A stretch of DNA of 5,632 nt, taken from contig QMNP01000123.1 in NCBI GenBank assembly GCA_003647825.1, positions 1 to 5,632 of the forward strand, given 5' to 3'. Below, in pieces: positions 1 to 5,632 of this stretch (position 1 is its first letter; each line of letters begins with the position of its first letter). The notes beneath the pieces were generated by a model. That model did no database searches and was not told the DNA's origin. It worked only from the letters and a program-made list of their open reading frames with translations. Origin of the DNA: Candidatus Cloacimonadota bacterium (lineage in GTDB: Bacteria; Cloacimonadota; Cloacimonadia; Cloacimonadales; TCS61). The position numbers and the translations under genes were made by a program.

Positions 1-3000
1 AAGATAGTTGGAGAACCTTTGGAAGAGATAAATGTATTTACTCCCATTATGGGAAGCTCACCGGAAAGTTTCATCATTTCATAATGCATCGATTCTTCCT
101 GGATCTTGCTGCGTTGATACATGGTTTCCATAGCTCCCAGAACTCCACCTCTTTCGGTAATCCTGTCAAATTCTGCCATTACGGCTTCTTCTACCAGGTC
201 TGTTAACTCCTCAATAATAAATGCTCCCTGCAGAGGATTCTGATTTTTAGCCAGTCCCAATTCATGATTAATGATCATCTGAATTGCCATTGCTCTTCGC
301 ACAGATTCTTCGGTTGGAGTTGTAATTGCTTCGTCATAGGCATTGGTATGCAATGAGTTGCAATTATCGTAGATCGCATACAATGCCTGCAGGGTTGTAC
401 GAATATCATTGAAATCTATCTCTTGAGCGTGAAGTGATCTTCCAGAAGTTTGAATATGATATTTCAGTTTTTGAGATCGAGCATCTGCTTTATATTTTAA
501 CTTCATGGCTTTTGCCCAGATAAGTCTGGCTACTCTTCCTAAAACAGAATATTCAGGATCAAGACCATTGGAGAAGAAAAAGGAAAGATGCGGTGCAAAT
601 TTATTTATATCCATTCCTCGAGATACATAATACTCCACGTAGGTAAATCCATTAGCCAGTGTTAGTGCAAGCTGAGTAATCGGATTGGCACCAGCTTCGG
701 CAATATGATAGCCGGATATAGAAACTGAGTAGTAATTTCTAATATTATTTTCAATAAAATATTCCTGGATATCACCCATCATTTTCAGTGAAAAATCTGT
801 GGAAAAAATGCAGGTATTCTGAGCTTGATCTTCTTTTAAAATATCCGCTTGAACCGTTCCCCTGATCCGGCAAAGAGTTTCCCTCTTAATCTTTTCGTAA
901 ACATCTTTCGGCAGAACCTGATCTCCTGTAACTCCCAGCAGCATAAGCCCTAAACCATCATTACCTTCGGGCAGTTCTCCCTGGTATTGAGGTCGTTTTG
1001 TTCCTTTCTTTTTATAGATCGCTGCAATTTTCTTTTCAACTTCCGCTTCCATTTTATGCTCTTTAATGTAGAGTTCACACTGCTGATCGATAGCACCGTT
1101 GAAATAGTAGCCAACCATCATGGGAGCAGGGCCGTTTATTGTTATAGAAACCGAGGTCATTGGATCTGACAGATTAAAACCGGAATAGAGTTTTTTCAGA
1201 TCATCAAGACAGGAAATTGAAACTCCGCTATTGCCGATTTTTCCATAGATATCTGGTCTTCTATCAGGATCTTCACCATATAAAGTTACCGAATCAAATG
1301 CTGTAGAAAGTCTTTTCGCCGGCAATCCCAGCGATACATAATGAAACCTTTTGTTGGTTCTTTCCGGTCCACCCTCTCCGGCAAACATTCTGGTAGGGTC
1401 TTCACCTTCTCTTTTAAAAGGAAATACTCCAGCTGCAAATGGAAATTCACCCGGAACGTTTTCTTTTAAATTCCATTTAAGAATATCTCCCCAGGCTTTG
1501 TAGGAAGGAAGGGAAATCTTAGGAATCTGCAGATGTGATAAACTTTCGGAATGAGTTTCTATTTTTATCTCTTTATCCCGCACCTTAAAGCAATAATAAT
1601 CATCTCTATACTGTTTCTTCTTTTCTTCCCATTTTTCAATGATCTTTTTATTGAAACCATCCAGTTCCAGTTCAATTTCTTCATATTTTTGTTTTATTGT
1701 TTGTTTTGATTTTGCGTCATCAAGCATTTCTTCAGAACACTTCAGATTGTAGAGTTTCTGAGCTATTTCGCTTTGTTCTTCTGCCCAGTTATTGTAATTC
1801 CTCACCGTATCGCTGATTTCAGATAAATATCTGGTTCTATTGGGCGGAATAATGAAGATCTTTTCACTAACCTTATCTGGATGTTCGATTGTAGAAGAAA
1901 AATCAATTCCTGTTTTTGACTGCACTTTATTCATCAAAGCATGATACAATTCGTTCACACCCGGATCGTTAAAATGTGAAGCTATCGTTCCATAAACCGG
2001 CATGCTATCAAGATCATCATCCCATAAGTTATGATTTCTCTGGTATTGTTTTTTTACATCCCTGAGAGCATCCAGTGATCCTCTTTTATCAAATTTATTC
2101 AGGGCAATAATATCAGAAAAATCCAGCATATCAATTTTTTCCAGTTGAGTTGCTGCACCATATTCCGGAGTCATCACATACATCGAAACATCACAATGAT
2201 CTACTATTTCGGTATCGGATTGCCCAATGCCTGAGGTCTCTAAGATCACAAGATCATAACCAGCTGTTTTTACAATATTCACTGCATCACTTACATATTT
2301 AGATAAAGCTAAATTTGATTGCCTGGTTGCCAGTGATCTCATATAAACTCTTTCGTTATTAATAGAGTTCATGCGAATTCTATCTCCCAGCAGAGCTCCG
2401 CCGGTTTTTCTTTTGGAAGGATCTACGGAGATAATGGCAATTGTTTTATTATCAGAATCAGCTAAAAATCTTCTTACAAGTTCATCCACCAGAGATGATT
2501 TTCCTGATCCGCCAGTTCCGGTTATTCCAATTACGGGAGTTGTTGATTTTTTTGCAATAGCGCTGACTTCAGCCAAGAGACCTTTAACTTCTTCCGGATA
2601 ATTTTCGGCAGCCGAAATGAGCCTGGCTACATTATTAATTTTATCAGATTTAGATCTCAAACCTTTGATAGAAGTTTTGTTATTTTTTCCAGTGGGAACA
2701 TCAACAGATTCCAGCATATCATTTATCATACCCTGAAGTCCCATTACTCTACCGTCATCTGGCGAATAAATTCGGGTAACACCATATTCGTGCAATTCTT
2801 TAATTTCGTCTGGAAGGATTACTCCACCGCCGCCGCCAAATACTTTTATATGACCGCAATCCTTCTTTCTTAATAGATCCAGCATATGCTTGAAGAATTC
2901 GATATGACCACCCTGGTAAGATGTTATGGCAATTGCCTGCACATCCTCACAAACAGCACAATCTACTATTTCCTGTACTGATCTATTATGACCTAGATGA

Positions 3001-3143
3001 ATCACTTCCGCACCAGTTGACTGGATAATTCTTCGCATGATATTTATGGTTGCATCATGACCGTCAAAAAGAGATGATGCTGTAACCATTCGGATATGAT
3101 TTTTGGGTTGATATTTTTTGATTTTGTTATGATTTACTGCCAT
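1..3143 (-). CDS. icmF: Fused isobutyryl-CoA mutase IcmF (B12 domain + G-protein chaperone + mutase), 3' end cut by window
   Basis: Adenosylcobalamin-dependent radical mutase that interconverts isobutyryl-CoA and n-butyryl-CoA in the cytoplasm, with its own GTPase chaperone built in. The frame runs 1047 codons without a stop to the window edge; the last residues seen (GELPIMGVNTFISSKG) lie near the usual C-terminus, so only some tens of residues are missing. Domains: residues ~15-140 B12-binding, with DGHD (D27; H29 the lower axial ligand), SYQGG (75-79) and a GGGGG turn (103-107); ~200-420 MeaB-like GTPase, with P-loop GTGGSGKS (209-216), ETSGIGQSD (302-310) and NKFD (349-352); ~430-540 charged linker; ~545 onward mutase TIM barrel with SGYHIAEAG (catalytic His813). 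Where methylmalonyl-CoA mutase has Tyr89 and Arg207 (Propionibacterium numbering), this protein has Phe600 and Gln775, the isobutyryl-CoA mutase pair. The ATG at 3143 has a good Shine-Dalgarno. Domain order and motifs make the family secure; the exact substrate (isobutyryl versus isovaleryl/pivalyl) is inferred. Confidence 0.96.
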   Translation of the reverse strand, partial: MAVNHNKIKKYQPKNHIRMVTASSLFDGHDATINIMRRIIQSTGAEVIHLGHNRSVQEIVDCAVCEDVQAIAITSYQGGHIEFFKHMLDLLRKKDCGHIKVFGGGGGVILPDEIKELHEYGVTRIYSPDDGRVMGLQGMINDMLESVDVPTGKNNKTSIKGLRSKSDKINNVARLISAAENYPEEVKGLLAEVSAIAKKSTTPVIGITGTGGSGKSSLVDELVRRFLADSDNKTIAIISVDPSKRKTGGALLGDRIRMNSINNERVYMRSLATRQSNLALSKYVSDAVNIVKTAGYDLVILETSGIGQSDTEIVDHCDVSMYVMTPEYGAATQLEKIDMLDFSDIIALNKFDKRGSLDALRDVKKQYQRNHNLWDDDLDSMPVYGTIASHFNDPGVNELYHALMNKVQSKTGIDFSSTIEHPDKVSEKIFIIPPNRTRYLSEISDTVRNYNNWAEEQSEIAQKLYNLKCSEEMLDDAKSKQTIKQKYEEIELELDGFNKKIIEKWEEKKKQYRDDYYCFKVRDKEIKIETHSESLSHLQIPKISLPSYKAWGDILKWNLKENVPGEFPFAAGVFPFKREGEDPTRMFAGEGGPERTNKRFHYVSLGLPAKRLSTAFDSVTLYGEDPDRRPDIYGKIGNSGVSISCLDDLKKLYSGFNLSDPMTSVSITINGPAPMMVGYYFNGAIDQQCELYIKEHKMEAEVEKKIAAIYKKKGTKRPQYQGELPEGNDGLGLMLLGVTGDQVLPKDVYEKIKRETLCRIRGTVQADILKEDQAQNTCIFSTDFSLKMMGDIQEYFIENNIRNYYSVSISGYHIAEAGANPITQLALTLANGFTYVEYYVSRGMDINKFAPHLSFFFSNGLDPEYSVLGRVARLIWAKAMKLKYKADARSQKLKYHIQTSGRSLHAQEIDFNDIRTTLQALYAIYDNCNSLHTNAYDEAITTPTEESVRRAMAIQMIINHELGLAKNQNPLQGAFIIEELTDLVEEAVMAEFDRITERGGVLGAMETMYQRSKIQEESMHYEMMKLSGELPIMGVNTFISSKGSPTI

Positions 3144-3150
3144 TAATTAA

Positions 3151-3154
3151 TCCT
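3151..3154 (-). promoter_or_regulatory. Shine-Dalgarno of icmF
   Basis: On the minus strand AGGA lies 7 bases before the ATG at 3143, in the context ATGAGGATTAATTA. This spacing is normal and supports the chosen icmF start over the internal Met19 just before the B12 motif. Confidence 0.7.
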
Positions 3155-3171
3155 CATAATAATCTCATTTT

Positions 3172-3201
3172 TATAAATGATATGCAATTTTTAAATGCCA
3201 A
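3172..3201 (-). promoter_or_regulatory. Candidate sigma-70-like promoter for icmF
   Basis: In the 136 bp gap before icmF, the minus strand shows TTGGCA (3196-3201) as a possible -35 box and TTTATA (3172-3177) as a possible -10 box, 18 bases apart. The -10 overlaps a small inverted repeat, TCATTT-TTAT-AAATGA (3165-3180), which could be an operator or chance in AT-rich DNA. It is a pattern match only; a competing TTGACG box (3204-3209) has a poorer partner. Nothing else is seen between 3205 and 3279, and there is no convincing terminator behind the upstream gene. Confidence 0.25.
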
Positions 3202-3279
3202 ATCGTCAAGTGAATTGTTAAAGCCAGCAAGTTTAATCAGAGTAAAAGGAATTACCAATGTTGAAAATATTTAAATCAT

Positions 3280-4143
3280 TCATTTCTGCCTAGGAAAAAT
3301 CTCGTTTGCTTTTTCTAATGCAAGCTGATATGCTTCCAGATCCAAGTTATTATAGTTACAGTTTTGCGCATCTAAATAGTTTAGCAGATCACCTGTTTTC
3401 AGGTTGCTGATTAATTTCTTTTGGGACATCGGACATCCGCCAAAACCGTTTATTACGGTATCGAACTGTCGGCATCCGTTTTTGTAAGCTGCATCTACTT
3501 TTTCATACCAGTTATCCGGTTCGGAATGAATATGAGCACCCAGTTCAATTTCAGAATCAGCATATTCATCTTTGAATCTGGAAAAAAGCAGAGCAATTTT
3601 TTCTGCATCTGCCACAGCAGCGGGATCTGAAAAAGTTATCTGCTTTATACCCATTTTTCTGAATTTATCAATCCATTCAAAAACAAGATCAATATTCCAT
3701 TTATCACCATATGGATTGCCAAAAGCCATGGCTATATACAAAACTATTTCTTTCTCTATTTTTACACACTGATTTTGAATGAACTCAATTGTCTCTATAC
3801 TTTTTGTAAAATCAGAATTGAGATTAAATTTTTGAAATGTTTCTGAAACTGAAAAAGGGTAGGCGATGTAATCGATTTTTTCAAATTGAGAAGCAATTTC
3901 TCCACCTTTTTTACTGCCGACCAGAGCGAGAAGTTTGGTGCTTGTATCAGTTTTATCCAATCCAGCCAATACATCTACTGCATCTGCCAGTTGGGGAATG
4001 TGTCTTTTAGAAACGAAACTACTAAAATCAATTACATCAAATCCAACTTGTAAAAGAAGATTAATATATTCAATTTTTTGTTTGGTAGGAATAAATTCCT
4101 GCACACCCTGCATCGCATCACGGACAGATTCGATTATTTTCAT
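3280..4143 (-). CDS. Hydroxymethylglutaryl-CoA lyase-like protein (DRE-TIM superfamily)
   Basis: Predicted to cleave 3-hydroxy-3-methylglutaryl-CoA to acetoacetate and acetyl-CoA, the last step of leucine/isovalerate catabolism, in the cytoplasm. From the ATG at 4143 it has 287 residues, close to the usual ~300. Family signatures are all present: Arg8-Asp9 followed by Gln12 (start of the barrel; Asp binds the divalent metal), an SSFVS-x4-PQ strand (41-51), Asp173, the metal-binding His-x-His at 204/206 in GAHIH, and the catalytic-loop cysteine Cys237 in GFGGCP with Asn247 beyond it. The beginning KIIESVRDAMQG resembles Bacteroidota-type members as I remember them. Departures from canonical HMG-CoA lyase are Asp39 where a Glu is usual, and SDPAAVADAE where SLGDT-type residues are common. 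A TTG at 4152 could extend it by three codons, but an in-frame TAA lies at 4156-4158 and homologues begin near the ATG. No good Shine-Dalgarno precedes either start; an AGGAAG at 4168-4173 is too far away. The family is well supported, the substrate less so. Confidence 0.85.
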   Translation of the reverse strand: MKIIESVRDAMQGVQEFIPTKQKIEYINLLLQVGFDVIDFSSFVSKRHIPQLADAVDVLAGLDKTDTSTKLLALVGSKKGGEIASQFEKIDYIAYPFSVSETFQKFNLNSDFTKSIETIEFIQNQCVKIEKEIVLYIAMAFGNPYGDKWNIDLVFEWIDKFRKMGIKQITFSDPAAVADAEKIALLFSRFKDEYADSEIELGAHIHSEPDNWYEKVDAAYKNGCRQFDTVINGFGGCPMSQKKLISNLKTGDLLNYLDAQNCNYNNLDLEAYQLALEKANEIFPRQK

Positions 4144-4179
4144 AATTTTCAATATTTATGTATTTGTCTTCCTGAAAAA

Positions 4180-4284
4180 TTCTGACAGCTTCTCTATCGA
4201 AGGGTCTCGTAGAAGAACTTGCAGCTTTTCTTCTCGGATACACCAGAGATTCTTCCCAAGAACTATGTGAATGAAGCGTCAGAA
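4180..4284. repeat. Inverted-repeat-bounded intergenic element (~105 bp)
   Basis: TTCTGACAGCTTC at 4180-4192 is matched by its reverse complement GAAGCGTCAGAA at 4273-4284, with a single unpaired base in the left arm. Inside, AGAAGAA (4211-4217) pairs with TTCTTCT (4228-4234) around a 10-base loop. The whole could fold into a long imperfect stem-loop, as small non-autonomous palindromic elements do. It has no coding capacity. A second copy in the window was not found, so calling it a dispersed element is inference. Confidence 0.5.
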
Positions 4285-4318
4285 AGACGACTAAGTTCCT
4301 TAGTGCCTATTAACTAAG

Positions 4319-4355
4319 ACGAACAAAAAAGTTTGTTCAGTTAGTTTTTGTTCGT
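4319..4355. terminator. Overlapping hairpins, possible terminator of the 4379-5386 gene
   Basis: ACGAACAAAAA (4319-4329) and TTTTTGTTCGT (4345-4355) form a perfect 11 bp inverted repeat with a 15-base loop. A competing hairpin pairs GAACAAA (4321-4327) with TTTGTTC (4332-4338) around a 4-base loop. They begin 24 bases past the stop codon of the minus-strand gene, where a terminator would be expected. The stem is AT-rich and no T-run follows it on the minus strand, so it is a poor intrinsic terminator; it could equally be a repeat-derived structure. Confidence 0.35.
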
Positions 4356-4378
4356 TGCAAAAAAACACTTTCTATCTA

Positions 4379-5386
4379 TCATCTTCCTGTTAATGACTTT
4401 GGAATTCTACCTGATTTTATGGTTTCAGATCGCAGTCTTCTGCCTACAATTCTTTCTACCATGTTTCCAACTTCCAGCAATTTATCAAGATCAAGTCCCG
4501 TATCAATACCCATTTCATCCATCATTACAGCCATATCTTCTGTGGATACAAGTCCTACAAGATTTGGATTTTTGTAATAATAAGAACCTGTTCCAGCCAC
4601 AGGAACACCGCTTACGAAATTAGCTGGCTGACCGCCTATTCCGCCCATGGTAGATTCGTAATGAGTCATACCAGCTTGAAGTGCTGCCAGAATATTTACC
4701 AAACCCCATCCCCTGGTTGTATGAAAGTGAACAATATGTTTTGATGTATCAGGAATTTCGTCCAGGATCATGGAAAAATAGTCATAAACCCGGTCGGGAG
4801 ATGCTGATCCATCGTGATCGGCATGCTCTACGTCACTTGCCCCAATATCCAGCCATCTTTTGGTAAACTCAACAGCTTTCTTCATCTCGGTAGGTCCTTC
4901 AATCGGGCAACCCCAGATTGTGCTGACGGTTCCATTGACTTTGATGCCGGCATCATTGGCCTTTTTGATGTACTCTTCGCTCATCTTCCAATATTCTTCC
5001 AAACTGATTCCCGAATTTTTGCGGTGATGTGATTCACTGGTAGAAACCATCAGCAGAATTCTGTCAGGTCCCCAACCTTCTTTTTTGGCCTGGATCGCTC
5101 TTTCGATAGCTCTTTCCCTGATTGTAACAGCTGTAACTTCCACTTCTGGCAGGATATCTTTAACTATCTTGCTTTTGTGCAGTGCCTTCATCAGATCATC
5201 GGCATCTGCAAATTGCGGCATTCCTTTGGGATTACCAAAATTCGTAACTTCGATCTTTTTAAATCCAGCCAGGATCAACTGCTCACTGAGCCAGAGTTTT
5301 GCAGCGGTTGGAATTAATTTTTCTTCATGTTGAAAACCATCTCTAACCGTAATATCTCCTAACGATACTTTCTTGGGATAATTCAT
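4379..5386 (-). CDS. HMG-CoA lyase-like / pyruvate carboxyltransferase-like DRE-TIM protein lacking the catalytic cysteine
   Basis: A 335-residue TIM-barrel enzyme of the HMGL-like superfamily, whose members make or break C-C bonds next to an acyl-CoA or 2-oxo group. Visible motifs: GDITVRDGFQ (Arg15, Asp16, Gln19), IEVTNF (Glu46), WGCPIEG (158-164, like GCPYEG of HMG-CoA lyase), Asp190, and the metal-binding His220-x-His222. The HMG-CoA lyase signature GGCP is GGQP here (Gln253), and the loop that follows is about 17 residues longer before the conserved VSTEDM segment (280-285), with GTGSYYYKNPN at 265-275. It lacks the glycine-rich signatures of isopropylmalate/citramalate synthases. The C-terminus has a basic segment, VGRRLRSETIKSGRIPK (314-330). 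I recall similar GGQPAN proteins annotated as pyruvate carboxyltransferase without a proven reaction. The ATG has AAGGA 7 bases upstream. The superfamily is secure; the reaction is unknown, probably an acyl-CoA lyase or synthase given its neighbours. Confidence 0.85.
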   Translation of the reverse strand: MNYPKKVSLGDITVRDGFQHEEKLIPTAAKLWLSEQLILAGFKKIEVTNFGNPKGMPQFADADDLMKALHKSKIVKDILPEVEVTAVTIRERAIERAIQAKKEGWGPDRILLMVSTSESHHRKNSGISLEEYWKMSEEYIKKANDAGIKVNGTVSTIWGCPIEGPTEMKKAVEFTKRWLDIGASDVEHADHDGSASPDRVYDYFSMILDEIPDTSKHIVHFHTTRGWGLVNILAALQAGMTHYESTMGGIGGQPANFVSGVPVAGTGSYYYKNPNLVGLVSTEDMAVMMDEMGIDTGLDLDKLLEVGNMVERIVGRRLRSETIKSGRIPKSLTGR

Positions 5387-5393
5387 TTTATAA

Positions 5394-5398
5394 TCCTT
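5394..5398 (-). promoter_or_regulatory. Shine-Dalgarno of the 4379-5386 gene
   Basis: On the minus strand AAGGA lies 7 bases before the ATG at 5386, fixing that start. It lies just outside the first tandem repeat unit, whose edge is at 5401, so the repeat array would form most of the 5' leader or promoter region. Confidence 0.65.
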
Positions 5399-5400
5399 TT

Positions 5401-5632
5401 CCTGTCATTAAGAACACGAATCAATACAAAGGTTTTTCCTCTTTTCCTTTGTGTTTTTTGGTGATCCTTCGTGGCTATCAGTTTTTCTTTCATTTTTCAC
5501 CTGCCGTTAAGAACACGAATCAACACAAAGATTTTTCCCTTTGTGATTGTTGGTGACCCTTCGTGGCTATCAGTTTTTCTTTCATTTTTTACCTGCCGCT
5601 AAGAACACGAATCAACACAAAGATTTTTCCCT
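5401..5632. repeat. Tandem ~92-99 bp repeats with nested inverted repeats, running off the window
   Basis: Unit 1 is 5401-5499 (99 bp), unit 2 is 5500-5591 (92 bp) and unit 3 is 5592-5632 (41 bp, cut by the window edge). Each unit begins CCTGYC, then AAGAACACGAATCAA. The first 41 bases of units 2 and 3 differ at one position. Each full unit can fold on itself: an outer pair CACGAA/TTCGTG (5415-5420 with 5468-5473; 5514-5519 with 5560-5565) and an inner stem (ACAAAGG/CCTTTGT at 5426-5432 and 5446-5452; CACAAAG/CTTTGTG at 5524-5530 and 5539-5545). The inner stem is kept although sequence and loop length differ between units. There is no open reading frame, and no convincing promoter was recognised in this stretch upstream of the 4379-5386 gene. 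Confidence 0.85.

Larger units (their letters stand above)
4144..4378. other. 235 bp intergenic region rich in inverted repeats
   Basis: The gap between the two lyase-like genes has no credible coding sequence. A plus-strand open frame that enters it (3935-4270) is mostly antisense to the lyase gene. Reading left to right it holds the leader of the 3280-4143 gene, an approximately 105 bp element bounded by inverted repeats (4180-4284), three copies of a 6-base ACTAAG/CTTAGT motif (4290-4318), and two overlapping hairpins (4319-4355). No clear promoter for the downstream gene could be picked out. Confidence 0.6.

Noticed and set aside
987..2601. Plus-strand open frames at 987-1169 and 2371-2601
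   Set aside because: Both are wholly antisense to conserved IcmF domains (mutase and GTPase), with low-complexity translations and no independent start signals.
1..3143. Methylmalonyl-CoA mutase or a free-standing MeaB GTPase gene
   Set aside because: One uninterrupted frame carries B12, GTPase and mutase domains in IcmF order, and the specificity residues are Phe and Gln instead of Tyr and Arg. Frame position was checked at the start codon, the P-loop and the mutase region and is the same throughout, so there is no frameshift.
3181..3209. TTGACG (3204-3209) as the -35 box for icmF
   Set aside because: At 17 bases spacing the partner is TGCATA, a poor -10 box, so the TTGGCA/TTTATA pair was preferred, itself only weakly.
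4144..4152. TTG at 4152 as the start of the HMG-CoA lyase-like gene
   Set aside because: It adds only three residues (reading MKI before the ATG), has no well-placed Shine-Dalgarno, and follows an in-frame stop closely. The ATG at 4143 matches where homologues begin.
3935..4270. Plus-strand open frame of 111 codons
   Set aside because: It lies largely antisense to the well-supported lyase gene and its translation shows no recognisable domain; its 3' part runs through the inverted-repeat element.
4348..5333. Four plus-strand open frames (4348-4623, 4681-4866, 4814-5032, 5085-5333)
   Set aside because: They are antisense or mostly antisense to the DRE-TIM gene, overlap each other, and show no family motifs.
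4379..5386. 2-isopropylmalate or citramalate synthase
   Set aside because: The loop after the barrel reads GGQPANFVSG rather than the GxGERAGN-type signature of those synthases, the protein is short, and there is no C-terminal regulatory domain.
5401..5632. CRISPR array
   Set aside because: The repeated similarity extends across the whole ~95 bp unit in direct tandem, with no unique spacers of constant length between short repeats.

Overview
The window is an AT-rich stretch of bacterial DNA. All three protein genes lie on the minus strand, so they read from right to left: a catalytic-cysteine-less HMG-CoA-lyase-like protein (5386 to 4379), an HMG-CoA lyase-type protein (4143 to 3280), and a fused B12-dependent isobutyryl-CoA mutase, IcmF (3143 to beyond position 1). 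The plus-strand open frames all lie antisense to these genes and look like shadows.

Layout from right to left. Positions 5401-5632 hold about two and a half copies of a roughly 92-99 bp tandem repeat with nested inverted repeats. It ends 2 bases before the Shine-Dalgarno of the first gene. The first gene is a 335-residue DRE-TIM (HMGL-like) enzyme. A 235 bp gap (4144-4378) follows, with an approximately 105 bp inverted-repeat element and a dense cluster of small hairpins. Next comes a 287-residue HMG-CoA lyase-like protein of the kind I associate with Bacteroidota and relatives. A 136 bp gap with a weak promoter candidate and a good Shine-Dalgarno leads to icmF. That gene is open to the window edge, with 1047 codons present and only its extreme C-terminus missing.

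The genes share an acyl-CoA theme. IcmF moves the carbon skeleton between isobutyryl-CoA and n-butyryl-CoA (some members also act on isovaleryl/pivalyl-CoA). HMG-CoA lyase completes leucine/isovalerate breakdown to acetoacetate and acetyl-CoA. The third enzyme keeps the metal site and Arg-Asp pair of the lyase superfamily but has Gln where the HMG-CoA lyase cysteine should be, plus a longer loop there, so its substrate is probably different. My inference is a branched-chain acyl-CoA (valine/leucine or branched fatty acid) module. The gaps are large enough that each gene could be transcribed separately.

Organism: base composition, the Bacteroidota-like lyase and the repeat-rich intergenic DNA suggest an environmental, perhaps anaerobic, member of the Bacteroidota/Cloacimonadota-type (FCB) lineages. 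No taxonomic marker is present, so this is a weak inference.
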